Origin: UMGS1387 sp045540015
GTDB lineage: Bacteria > Bacillota > Clostridia > Oscillospirales > CAG-382
Length of the DNA: 64,000 nucleotides
Direction: 5' to 3'
Assembly (NCBI GenBank): GCA_045540015.1
Contig: JAZQGP010000014.1
Span: 3,633 to 67,632 of the forward strand
Positions 26,667 to 34,598 of this stretch are shown piece by piece. The translations under genes were made by a program, and so were the position numbers. Numbering within the stretch: position 1 is the stretch's first letter; each line of letters opens with the position of its first letter. The notes under the pieces were generated by a model, which saw only the letters and a program-made list of their open reading frames with translations, searched no databases and was not told the origin of the DNA.

Positions 26667-27530
26667 TTGAAGATCACGGCTTTTGCAAAAATAAATCTGA
26701 CGCTTGAAATCCTCGGAACAAAACGTGCTGACGGGTTTCACGATTTGCTGTCAGTTATGCACAAAATTCCTGTCGGGGATGAGGTTTCTCTTGAATTGAC
26801 AAATACCGGTGAGCTTGAGTTTTCGTGCTCGGAAAAAGTATGCGCAAACGAGGATAACCTTGCATACAAGGCGTTTGTGCTCTACAGAGAAAAGGCTGTT
26901 GAAAAGGGACATGAAAGCTTTGGCGCAAAAATCCATATAGAAAAAGTAATGCCGACGGGAGCCGGTCTTGCAGGAGGAAGTGCGGACGGTGCAGCGGTGC
27001 TTGATATGCTGCAGGAAAGCCTTGGAGTTTTCACAAAAGATGAGCTTCATTCGATTGCAGCGTCTCTCGGAAGCGATGTGCCGTTTTGTCTTAAACGTCA
27101 TACCGCTTGTCTTTGCTCGGGACGCGGCGAGGTGATGACGGACATAGCCTCTCTTTCTGGAGTTTTCTGCCTTGTTGCAAAGCCGAACGAAAACCTGTCG
27201 ACAAAGGGCATATATAAGCTGTATGACGAAATGCATGGTGACGACTATTCGAAAAATGCGTCATTACTTATGAAAGATGCTCTGTCTGAGAGGGATGTGA
27301 AAAAGGCTTCACAGCTTCTTGTAAATGATTTTGAAGAAATATGTGTAGCAAGGCTTCCCGAAATAGAAACACTTCGCAAAGAACTGCTTTTACACGGAGC
27401 AATGGGAGCACGTATGTCGGGAAGCGGTTCGGCGGTATTCGGACTTTTTGACAGTGAAAAGGATATGCAAAAATGCAGGGCTGTGCTTAAAGATAGAGGC
27501 TTATTCTTCAGAGGGTTTGAATATATTTAA
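26667..27530 (+). CDS. ispE: 4-diphosphocytidyl-2-C-methyl-D-erythritol kinase
   Basis: GHMP-family kinase of the non-mevalonate isoprenoid pathway. Start is a TTG at 26667: AAAGGAG lies 8 nt before it and the protein then begins LKITAFAKINLTLEI as in the family; the earlier in-frame TTG has no such site. 287 residues. ATP-binding glycine loop MPTGAGLAGGSADGAA and C-terminal MSGSGSAVFGLF are present. Confidence 0.94.
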   Translation: MKITAFAKINLTLEILGTKRADGFHDLLSVMHKIPVGDEVSLELTNTGELEFSCSEKVCANEDNLAYKAFVLYREKAVEKGHESFGAKIHIEKVMPTGAGLAGGSADGAAVLDMLQESLGVFTKDELHSIAASLGSDVPFCLKRHTACLCSGRGEVMTDIASLSGVFCLVAKPNENLSTKGIYKLYDEMHGDDYSKNASLLMKDALSERDVKKASQLLVNDFEEICVARLPEIETLRKELLLHGAMGARMSGSGSAVFGLFDSEKDMQKCRAVLKDRGLFFRGFEYI

Positions 27531-27593
27531 GAGTTAAAACAACTGAATAACAAATAAATTTACGGCAAAACTCTTGTTATGGGAGGAATTGCC

Positions 27594-28253
27594 ATGAATA
27601 ACATAAAGCTTAAAAAATTGTTTCGCGAAGGTGCGGTGTACCTTTGTTTCCTGGTACTTATAACAGCAGCGTTTTTGTCGGCGTTTACGGTTAAAGGCGA
27701 GCTTTGTGCAGAAAACATTTCCCAAAGGCTTATACGGCTTCATGTTATAGCGTCGTCCGACAGCGACAGCGACCAGAACCTTAAGCGAAAGGTTCGTGAT
27801 GCGCTTATAATTGAGAGCGCAGCTTTGTTTGACGGATGCGAGAATATTTTCGATGCAGAGAAAATATGCCGTGAAAACAAATTGCTTCTTGAAAAGGCGG
27901 CAAGAAAGGTTGTAGAGCAGGAAGGCTTTGATTATACGGTGAGTACCAAGTTTGATTACGAACTTTATCCTGTAAGACGTTATGAGGAGTTTACACTTCC
28001 GGCGGGAGAATATCTGTCGCTAAGGGTTATTATCGGAGAAGGAAAAGGAAAAAACTGGTGGTGCGTGCTGTATCCGCCGCTTTGCACGTCTTATGCTTCA
28101 AGAACCGTTTCGACAGATAAAAAGTGCTTGTCGGAATACGGCTTTTCGGACAACGAAATCGCAATTCTTGAAGATGGCGAGCCTGACAAAAGCGGAAAAA
28201 TTGTGTTAAAATCGTATTTGTTTGATATGCTTTTTAAAAATAGTAGAAAATGA
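27594..28253 (+). CDS. spoIIR: Stage II sporulation protein R
   Basis: Secreted forespore signal that triggers SpoIIGA to activate pro-sigma-E in the mother cell. Start at 27594, 8 nt after GGGAGG; the in-frame ATG 5 codons upstream overlaps that site. 219 residues. A membrane/signal segment (about 13-35) leads to the SpoIIR domain with RLHVIASSDS...DQNLKRKVRDA and GKNWWCVLYPPLC. Spacing to tmcAL is 9 nt. Confidence 0.93.
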   Translation: MNNIKLKKLFREGAVYLCFLVLITAAFLSAFTVKGELCAENISQRLIRLHVIASSDSDSDQNLKRKVRDALIIESAALFDGCENIFDAEKICRENKLLLEKAARKVVEQEGFDYTVSTKFDYELYPVRRYEEFTLPAGEYLSLRVIIGEGKGKNWWCVLYPPLCTSYASRTVSTDKKCLSEYGFSDNEIAILEDGEPDKSGKIVLKSYLFDMLFKNSRK

Positions 28254-28262
28254 GGTGCTTTT

Positions 28263-29384
28263 ATGACATCGTGCGGTATCATATGTGAATACAACCCGTT
28301 TCATACGGGTCATGCCTTTCAGCTTGAACAAGTGAAAAGACGTTTTGATGCCGCGGTGTGTGTTATGAGCGGAGATTTTGTTCAAAGAGGCGAGTGCGCA
28401 TTTTCGGACAAAGAAAAGCGTGCACAGAATGCTGTTAAAAACGGTGCGGACGTTGTGCTTGAGTTGCCGTTTCCGTTTTCAAGCATGAGTGCGGAAGGCT
28501 TTGCAAGGGCAGGCATTGAAATCCTTTCAAAAAGCGGACTTTGCTCTTCTTTTGCTTTTGGCTCGGAATGTGCGGATATTGAGCTTTTGTGCAGAGTTTC
28601 TCAGATAATCTCTGAAAAAGCTTTTGATAAAAATGTAAGAAACGAAATGTCTTTTGACCCATCGCTTAGCTACGCAAGGGCGAGAAGTAAATTTGTCAGA
28701 GAGCAGTTTGGAGAAAAATTTGCCTGTGTTCTTGAAAATCCAAACGACATTCTTGCCGTGGAATACATAAGAGCAAACCTTGCTTTGTCAAAACCGATGA
28801 CGCCTATAGCAATAAAGCGCAGTACTCCGAGATTGTCTAAGGATGACAAATTTGCATCAAGCTCGTATATAAGAAAAAATATAAAAGACGCAAAGCTCAA
28901 TGAAGTGAGTGCATACCTGCCGTACGAAACGGACTTTTGCGATTATTTCACAGATGACAACGGCTTTTACGAGTTTTTAAAGCTTTGCCTGTCGATGAAA
29001 ACTCCTGACGAACTAAAGGGTATTGCTGAGGTGTCGGGCGGAGTTCATCATGCGATAGTAAAAAACGCAGTGAGCACCGAGAGCTATGACGCACTTTCGG
29101 AGGCTCTTTCAAACAAAGGAACAACTGACGCCAAGGCAAGAAGAATGTTGCTTTTCAGCCTTTTCGGTGTTGATAAAAAGTATCTTAAAGAAAGTGTCGC
29201 ATTTACAAGGGTTCTTGCAATGAATGAAACAGGGCAAAAGTTACTTTCCGAAACACGCAAAAACAGAAACATAATAATCGCCGGAAAAGCAGCTCATGTA
29301 AAAGCAAATGAAAACGCACGCAGACAGTACGACCTTGCAGAAAAAGCAAGACGAGTGCTCTACTTGTGCAGAAATAGTTTTTAA
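28263..29384 (+). CDS. tmcAL: tRNA(Met) cytidine acetate ligase (TmcAL, YlbM)
   Basis: Forms N4-acetylcytidine at the wobble position of elongator tRNA(Met) using acetate and ATP. 373 residues. The N-terminal nucleotidyltransferase motif ICEYNPFHTGH (7-17) and MSGDFVQRGE are the family hallmarks; the C-terminal helical part is tRNA-binding. Lies 9 nt after spoIIR and 17 nt before the WYL gene, suggesting one transcript. Confidence 0.92.
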   Translation: MTSCGIICEYNPFHTGHAFQLEQVKRRFDAAVCVMSGDFVQRGECAFSDKEKRAQNAVKNGADVVLELPFPFSSMSAEGFARAGIEILSKSGLCSSFAFGSECADIELLCRVSQIISEKAFDKNVRNEMSFDPSLSYARARSKFVREQFGEKFACVLENPNDILAVEYIRANLALSKPMTPIAIKRSTPRLSKDDKFASSSYIRKNIKDAKLNEVSAYLPYETDFCDYFTDDNGFYEFLKLCLSMKTPDELKGIAEVSGGVHHAIVKNAVSTESYDALSEALSNKGTTDAKARRMLLFSLFGVDKKYLKESVAFTRVLAMNETGQKLLSETRKNRNIIIAGKAAHVKANENARRQYDLAEKARRVLYLCRNSF

Positions 29385-29401
29385 TCAAAGGAGGACTGAC
29401 C

Positions 29402-30394
29402 ATGCCGAAATCGCCCATGCAGAAATCAAAGCTTCTATACATAATGAAATATCTTGAAACACATTCGGATGAGGAGCATACGGTAACGGTTGAGGACATT
29501 GTGTCGTACCTTGATTCTAAGAGTATTAAGGCGGAGAGAAAAAGCCTGTATGATGATTTTGAACAGCTAAAGCTGTTTGGAGCAGATATTCTTTCTGTGA
29601 GAAAAAACAGGACTGTCGGCTATTATCTTGCTTCGCGTACCTTTGAGGTTTCGGAATTGAAACTTCTTGTTGATGCGGTTCAAGGCTCAAGGTTTATAAC
29701 GCAGAAAAAGTCGGCAGAGCTTATAAAAAAGCTGGGTTCTCTCTGCAGTACATATGAAAATGCGGCGCTCTCCCGTCAGGTGCTTCTCAGCAACAGAATC
29801 AAGTCAATGAACGAGAGTATTTACTACAATGTTGACAAAATACATAATGCAATAAACAACGACAAAGCGATAACGTTTCATTATTTTGAATACAACCGCA
29901 AGAAAGAACGTGTTCTTAGACACGACGGAAAGCTGTACAGCGTAAGCCCGTTTGCACTCAACTGGGATGACGAAAACTATTATCTGATAGGATTTGACAA
30001 CAACATAGAAAAAATCCGTCATTACCGCGTGGACAAAATGATAGACATTACGGTGACACGAAACATCCGCCAAGGAAAAGAGGTTTTCAGAGAGCTTGAC
30101 GTTGAAAAATACGCAGGAAAAGTGTTTTCGATGTTTGGCGGGCAGCAGGTGCGAGTGTGCATGGAGTTTGACGAGAGCCTTTGCGGTGCGGTTATTGACA
30201 GATTTGGCAAGGACGTGCTTATGCGTGACAGCGAAAATGAGGGCAAATTCTATGTTCACAGCGATATTGTTGTAAGTGACCATTTCTTTGGTTGGCTGTT
30301 CTCGTTCGGGGATAAGGCAAGGGTTGTGACACCCGAAAATGTTGTGGTGCAGTTCAGGGAGTATGCAGAAAAAGTTCTGGGGTTGTATAGTTAA
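29402..30394 (+). CDS. WYL-domain transcriptional regulator
   Basis: A 330-residue regulator with an N-terminal winged-helix HTH (about 20-75) and a WYL sensor domain (about 145-330), with the core Y-Y-L at YYLIGFDNN and HYRVDKM following. Such proteins bind nucleic-acid or nucleotide ligands and often control DNA repair or defence genes (PafBC, BrxR, CapW). It stands 66 nt before the TerB/SAP nuclease-like gene, whose promoter carries a palindrome this protein could bind; that link is inference. GGAGG precedes the ATG. Confidence 0.85.
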   Translation: MPKSPMQKSKLLYIMKYLETHSDEEHTVTVEDIVSYLDSKSIKAERKSLYDDFEQLKLFGADILSVRKNRTVGYYLASRTFEVSELKLLVDAVQGSRFITQKKSAELIKKLGSLCSTYENAALSRQVLLSNRIKSMNESIYYNVDKIHNAINNDKAITFHYFEYNRKKERVLRHDGKLYSVSPFALNWDDENYYLIGFDNNIEKIRHYRVDKMIDITVTRNIRQGKEVFRELDVEKYAGKVFSMFGGQQVRVCMEFDESLCGAVIDRFGKDVLMRDSENEGKFYVHSDIVVSDHFFGWLFSFGDKARVVTPENVVVQFREYAEKVLGLYS

Positions 30395-30409
30395 CCCAAT
30401 CACATATGT

Positions 30410-30438
30410 TTGACATTTTCAACTAAAAATGTTATAAT
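30410..30438 (+). promoter_or_regulatory. Consensus promoter with overlapping palindromic operator
   Basis: TTGACA (30410-30415), 17-nt spacer, TATAAT (30433-30438). The perfect inverted repeat ACATTTT-CAACTA-AAAATGT (30413-30432) covers the end of the -35 and the whole spacer, an ideal repressor position. Confidence 0.7.
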
Positions 30439-30459
30439 TTTATAAAGGAGTGGTATATA

Positions 30460-31998
30460 ATGGATTTTTTAAAATTTGTAGAACAAATACCCAACATTTC
30501 TATTGCCAAAAGAGTAGCTTCTGCATATGTTGCCGACTATAGGCGTTTAGAGCTTGGAGAAATTATTGAGTTTTTGAAAAAAACCGCCCAACAGTATACC
30601 TCCTACGAAAATATATCTAATAGATTAGAAGAAATAAAGCTTGATTCAAATAGGGCGGTACGTATCATTGCTCCGATTCTCTTGCGTGATTATCTGTTGA
30701 ACCAGGATGATTTTATTTCTCCAACAAAAGACACCGATACTGCAATCCTCAATTACGAGAAAAGCATTATAGATGAATCTAATAACTTCGAAATATCAAA
30801 AATGTCAAAAGATTTTGCCTTGTTTAAACACATGCTTGATGCAGCGTGGGCACATAATGACGACATATCTGTAGATGAAAAGAATTTGTTAGAAACATTA
30901 AGAAAATATCTATCCATATCCATAAAAGAATTCCATATGCTGGATGCAAAATCCGGAAGATTTCCTATGCTCGGAAATGCGCTTCATACATACGATGACA
31001 TTGAGGACACACGAAAGATTCTTCAAACAAAAGGCTTGATTGTTTCAATAAGGAATTCTGATGGTGTTATGTGTGATATGATACCTGATGATATAGCAAA
31101 ATGTATTCGTCAGTACTATAATATTGAAATTCGTTCATATGGATATGAAAAATTGACTGATTATGTTATTAAAAAGACTAAAAAACAATATCTTATAGAT
31201 ATTATTGAAAAGGCAAACCAATATTTGGAAAAGGCTAAAATTGAAATATCAAACAATCCCACAATAAGTGAACTAAAAGAAGTTATATTGAAATCTATTC
31301 AGCCTTCCAACCTTATTGGTGGTTTCTCTCCTCGAGATGGGTTAGATGTAACGATGCTTACAAATTGGTGTTCGGACATTGGACTTAGTGTTTCTGGTAA
31401 TAAAAGTTCTTTAATTGAAAGAATTCTTGAATACTACGACTCAATGCGAAAAATTGAAATAAAAACCGAAGATGAAAGAGAAAAACTTCTTGCTTTTTAT
31501 AATCAGCTTGCAAACAGAGATTTGAAAAATTTAAGGGCAAATAATGTAATAGAAAAAGATTTGCAGTGCGAGCATTTGTTTGAAGATGCAACAAATTATA
31601 TTTTTGAAAAATTATTGCTCAATAAACCTTTAACACTAACCGGATCAGAACATCCGGACGGCAAATTGTCTTTCAAAGATAAATATATCATGTGGGACAA
31701 CAAGTCAAAAGAAACAGCAGTCAACCTTAAAGACCATATCAATCAATTTGAACGTTATATAAAAACATCCGACAAAGATGTTGCTGTGTTCATGGTTATT
31801 GCTCCTGATTTTACTCAACAAAGTATTCAGGAATGTGTCGATTTCGCTTTGAATAATGACACACAAATTCTCTTAATTACAGCAGAAGAATTGAAAACGG
31901 TTGCCGAAACATGGTCAAAGAATCATCCTGGTGAAATCTTCAATTTGGGCTATTTCAAACAGAATGGCAGATTTGACATTAAGCTATTAAACTTATAA
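30460..31998 (+). CDS. Unrecognised protein: TerB-like region, SAP domain, C-terminal PD-(D/E)XK-like nuclease
   Basis: 512 residues; I do not know a named family with this architecture. A TerB-like helical segment (about 118-165; NDDISVDEKNLLETL) is followed by a helical middle. A SAP DNA-binding motif covers about 293-326 (DVTMLTNWCSDIGLSVSGNK). The C-terminal region (about 365-500) shows Asp400 in EHPDG, then strand YIMWDNKSK with Asp413-Asn-Lys415, and a helix containing NQFERYI, an arrangement expected of PD-(D/E)XK endonucleases. AAAGGAG precedes the ATG. Base composition is clearly more AT-rich than the neighbours, suggesting acquisition. A DNA-cleaving defence role is inference; repair is the alternative. 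Confidence 0.6.
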   Translation: MDFLKFVEQIPNISIAKRVASAYVADYRRLELGEIIEFLKKTAQQYTSYENISNRLEEIKLDSNRAVRIIAPILLRDYLLNQDDFISPTKDTDTAILNYEKSIIDESNNFEISKMSKDFALFKHMLDAAWAHNDDISVDEKNLLETLRKYLSISIKEFHMLDAKSGRFPMLGNALHTYDDIEDTRKILQTKGLIVSIRNSDGVMCDMIPDDIAKCIRQYYNIEIRSYGYEKLTDYVIKKTKKQYLIDIIEKANQYLEKAKIEISNNPTISELKEVILKSIQPSNLIGGFSPRDGLDVTMLTNWCSDIGLSVSGNKSSLIERILEYYDSMRKIEIKTEDEREKLLAFYNQLANRDLKNLRANNVIEKDLQCEHLFEDATNYIFEKLLLNKPLTLTGSEHPDGKLSFKDKYIMWDNKSKETAVNLKDHINQFERYIKTSDKDVAVFMVIAPDFTQQSIQECVDFALNNDTQILLITAEELKTVAETWSKNHPGEIFNLGYFKQNGRFDIKLLNL

Positions 31999-32023
31999 AA
32001 TCTAAAAAAATTTCAAAAAACCC

Positions 32024-32052
32024 TTGACAAAGCGGACAATGCGTGATATAAT
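32024..32052 (+). promoter_or_regulatory. Consensus promoter of rplJ-rplL
   Basis: TTGACA (32024-32029), 17-nt spacer, TATAAT (32047-32052), both hexamers perfect. Confidence 0.9.
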
Positions 32053-32058
32053 CCGTGT

Positions 32059-32215
32059 GTTGACCTGAGAAAACAGGTGGTGAGGCTCTCACTCTAACGG
32101 ATTTTAAATGCAAAGTCCGCCTGTCGAGGAAGATGTAATTAAAAGAATATAATTTGATTTGTATTCTCCCGTACATTGTCCTTTTTCTATGGTCGAAAAG
32201 GGCATTTTTTATTTT
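32059..32215 (+). ncRNA. Ribosomal protein L10 leader with attenuator
   Basis: The leader contains the L10-binding structure typical of Firmicutes: CCTGAGAAAACAGG hairpin, GGTGAGGCTCTCAC, and GCAAAGTCCGCCTGTCGAGG. It ends in a terminator hairpin (TGTCCTTTTTC with GAAAAGGGCA, about 32177-32204) followed by TTTTTTATTTT. L10-L7/L12 complex binding is known to repress this operon through such a leader. Confidence 0.8.
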
Positions 32216-32229
32216 GGGAGGTGAAACAT

Positions 32230-32751
32230 ATGCCAAGCGCAAAGATTCTTGAACAGAAGGAAAAACTCGTTAATGATCTTGCAGAAAAGATGAAGGCCGC
32301 AAAGAGCGGTGTTATCGTTGACTACTGCGGCATCACTGTTGATAAGGACACTGCTCTCAGAGCTGAACTCCGTAAGGCAGGCGTTGAGTACACCGTTATC
32401 AAGAATACCTACATCAAGAGAGCGGCTGAAATCGCAGGTATCGAAGGATTCGATCCTTACCTCGAAGGCATGACCGCATTCGCACTCAGCAATGAGGATC
32501 CGCTTGCACCCGCGAAGGTTCTCTGCAAGTTTGCAGAAGAAAACGATACCTTCAAGGTTAAGGTAGGTATGATGGACGGCCAGGTTATGGAAGCTGCTGA
32601 AGTTGAAGCTCTTTCCAAGATTCCTTCAAAGGAAGTTCTTATCGGAAAGATTCTCGGAAGCATTCAGGGTCCTCTCTACGGACTTGCTTACGTACTCCAG
32701 GCAAAGATCGACAAAGACGGCGGCGTAGCAGAAGAAGCTGCTGCAGAATAA
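32230..32751 (+). CDS. rplJ: 50S ribosomal protein L10
   Basis: Stalk base protein that anchors L7/L12 dimers. 173 residues from the ATG at 32230, which follows GGGAGGTG; in-frame codons further upstream lie in the leader. Opens PSAKILEQKEKLVNDLAEK and ends in the acidic Ala/Glu tail common to clostridial L10. Followed by rplL. Confidence 0.96.
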   Translation: MPSAKILEQKEKLVNDLAEKMKAAKSGVIVDYCGITVDKDTALRAELRKAGVEYTVIKNTYIKRAAEIAGIEGFDPYLEGMTAFALSNEDPLAPAKVLCKFAEENDTFKVKVGMMDGQVMEAAEVEALSKIPSKEVLIGKILGSIQGPLYGLAYVLQAKIDKDGGVAEEAAAE

Positions 32752-32825
32752 GCCAAAGCAGGGCGGCTTAATAAAAAATCCCTGTAATAAAAAATTAAAT
32801 TTAAAATCATCGGAGGTAATTTAAA

Positions 32826-33206
32826 ATGGCTACAGAAAAGTCTCTCCAGATTCTTGAAGAAATCAAGGGTCTCACAATACTTGAACTCGCAGATCTCGTA
32901 AAGGCACTCGAAGAAGAATTCGGCGTATCCGCAGCTCCCGTTGCAGTTGCAGGTGCAGCAGCTCCCGCAGCAGGCGGCGCAGCAGCTGAAGAAAAGACAG
33001 AATTTGACGTTGTTCTCACAGATGCAGGTGCATCCAAGCTCAACGTTATCAAGGTTGTTCGTGAAATCACAGGTCTCGGCCTTAAGGAAGCTAAGGAACT
33101 CGTTGAGTCCACTCCTAAGACTCTCAAGGAAGGCGCATCCAAGGAAGAAGCTGACAAGCTTAAGGAACAGCTCACCGCTGCAGGCGCAACTGTTGAAGTT
33201 AAGTAA
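32826..33206 (+). CDS. rplL: 50S ribosomal protein L7/L12
   Basis: Ribosomal stalk protein that recruits translational GTPases. 126 residues: N-terminal dimerisation domain, Ala-rich hinge (about 40-58), and the conserved C-terminal domain with FDVVLTDAGASKLNVIKVVREITGL. GGAGG ribosome binding site. rpoB does not follow; the operon ends at a terminator. Confidence 0.97.
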   Translation: MATEKSLQILEEIKGLTILELADLVKALEEEFGVSAAPVAVAGAAAPAAGGAAAEEKTEFDVVLTDAGASKLNVIKVVREITGLGLKEAKELVESTPKTLKEGASKEEADKLKEQLTAAGATVEVK

Positions 33207-33237
33207 TTTAGCTTGCATAAATAAAAAATGCTTTTTT

Positions 33238-33268
33238 AAACCGCAGTCGAAAGGCTGCGGTTTTTGCT
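33238..33268 (+). terminator. Terminator of rplJ-rplL
   Basis: AAACCGCAGTC-GAAA-GGCTGCGGTTT stem (33238-33263) followed by TTTG. Confidence 0.88.
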
Positions 33269-33735
33269 ATGTTATCCACTGACGTGAAGACAGTTTACAT
33301 CGCGGCTATCGCCGGAGAGTCATAATCCAAGTTTATGGCTTTTCACTCTGCCGAGAGCGTTCATTTTCTGTTCGCCCAGAAAATGAACCAAAAGATGCGA
33401 CTAAGAGCACCTACGGTTCTCTTAGTTATCTCTCCCTTATCGCCGACGCCTTTCTATCTTACTTTTTTAAAAAGTCTACCCATCATCTCAAACCTGTTCG
33501 GTCTTTTCTTCCGGCTCTCATAGCTTACGGCGATTACTTGTAAGATGGCAAAGCTGCACTGATTGAGCAATTCTGAAATTGATGTTGTTCAAACGTCAAT
33601 TTCACCGTTTAAAAGTTTTTGCTAAGCTTTTTTCAAAAAGCGTGATGTTGTTTAAACATCAATTTCACCGATGGAAAGTTCTTTGCTAAGCTTTCTTTCA
33701 AGAAAGCGTGGCTTTTTTCAAAAAGCGGGTAGACA
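33269..33735 (+). repeat. Composite intergenic repeat block, copy 3
   Basis: About 470 nt without a credible gene between rplL and the soj promoter. It matches copy 2 as reverse complement and copy 1 in direct orientation: GGCTATCGCCG, a TTTTCTGTTCGCCCAGAAAA hairpin, AAAGATGC, CCTACGGTTC, GCCGACGCCTTTCTATCTTAC, and then two palindrome modules and the CTTTCTTTCAAGAAAG hairpin. The latter ends about 20 nt before the soj -35. Confidence 0.75.
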
Positions 33736-33759
33736 AATGCGGGATTGTGTGGTATAATA
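33731..33759 (+). promoter_or_regulatory. Promoter of soj
   Basis: TAGACA (33731-33736), 17-nt spacer, TATAAT (33754-33759), about 50 nt before the start codon. Confidence 0.7.
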
Positions 33760-33809
33760 TATGCGTATATTTGTGTTCAGACGTAATTTTTGTGAAGGAA
33801 TAGAGTAAT

Positions 33810-34571
33810 ATGAATAAATGTACGATAATCGCCTTTGCCAATCAGAAAGGCGGAGTTGGTAAAACAACGAGTGCTGTAAATATTGCAAGCGCGGTTGCAG
33901 AATGCGGAAAACGTGTGCTTTTGTGCGATTTTGACCCGCAGGGAAATGCTACAAGTGGAGTTGGTGCAGATAAACACGCAAACGTCACGGCATATGATGT
34001 GTTGCTGGGAGCAAATCCGTATGAGGCGGTAGTAAAGACCGAGTTTGAAAGACTTGATGTGCTTCCTGCATCTATGAGCCTTGCAGGCGCAGAGCTTGAG
34101 ATTGCCGATGAGCAAAGACGAGAAGCAAAGCTCAAAACGGCGCTTGATATGTTAAGACCTGATTACGATTACATATTTATCGACTGTCCTCCGGCACTCG
34201 GACTTCTTACGATAAACGCACTTTGTGCGACAGACGGCGTGATTGTTCCGATGCAGTGTGAATATTTTGCACTTGAGGGACTTTCCCAGCTTATGCAGAC
34301 GCTTTCGATTGTGCGAAAAAAGTATAATCCGTCGCTGACGCTAACGGGGGTTGTGCTTACGATGTTTGATGGACGACTGAATTTGTCATTGCAGGTGCTT
34401 GAGGAAATCAAAAAATATCTGCCGGGAAAAATCTTCAGAACTCCCGTGCCGAGAAATGTGCGGCTCTCAGAGGCGCCCAGCCACGGTATGCCTGTAAAAT
34501 ACTACGATAAGCACTCTAAAGGCGCTGCGGCATATGACGATATAGCTAAAGAGCTTCTTGAAAGAATATAA
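33810..34571 (+). CDS. soj: ParA-family chromosome-partitioning ATPase Soj
   Basis: ATP-dependent DNA-binding dimer that helps segregate replication origins and, in sporulators, modulates DnaA and Spo0J. 253 residues. Deviant Walker A KGGVGKTT (13-20), Walker A-prime CDFDPQGN and Walker B FIDCPPALG; the C-terminal region KIFRTPVPRNVRLSEAPSHG is typical of Soj. The usual partner spo0J/parB is not downstream; a DUF3048 lipoprotein is. No parS-like site was noticed. Confidence 0.92.
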   Translation: MNKCTIIAFANQKGGVGKTTSAVNIASAVAECGKRVLLCDFDPQGNATSGVGADKHANVTAYDVLLGANPYEAVVKTEFERLDVLPASMSLAGAELEIADEQRREAKLKTALDMLRPDYDYIFIDCPPALGLLTINALCATDGVIVPMQCEYFALEGLSQLMQTLSIVRKKYNPSLTLTGVVLTMFDGRLNLSLQVLEEIKKYLPGKIFRTPVPRNVRLSEAPSHGMPVKYYDKHSKGAAAYDDIAKELLERI

Positions 34572-34598
34572 TTGAACAATTGAAAGGATGGAATTGAA

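Noticed and set aside
33264..33735. Repeat block as a decayed gene or part of the ISL3 element
   Set aside because: No transposase-like or other protein sequence was found in any frame; conservation is in hairpins and non-coding phrases.
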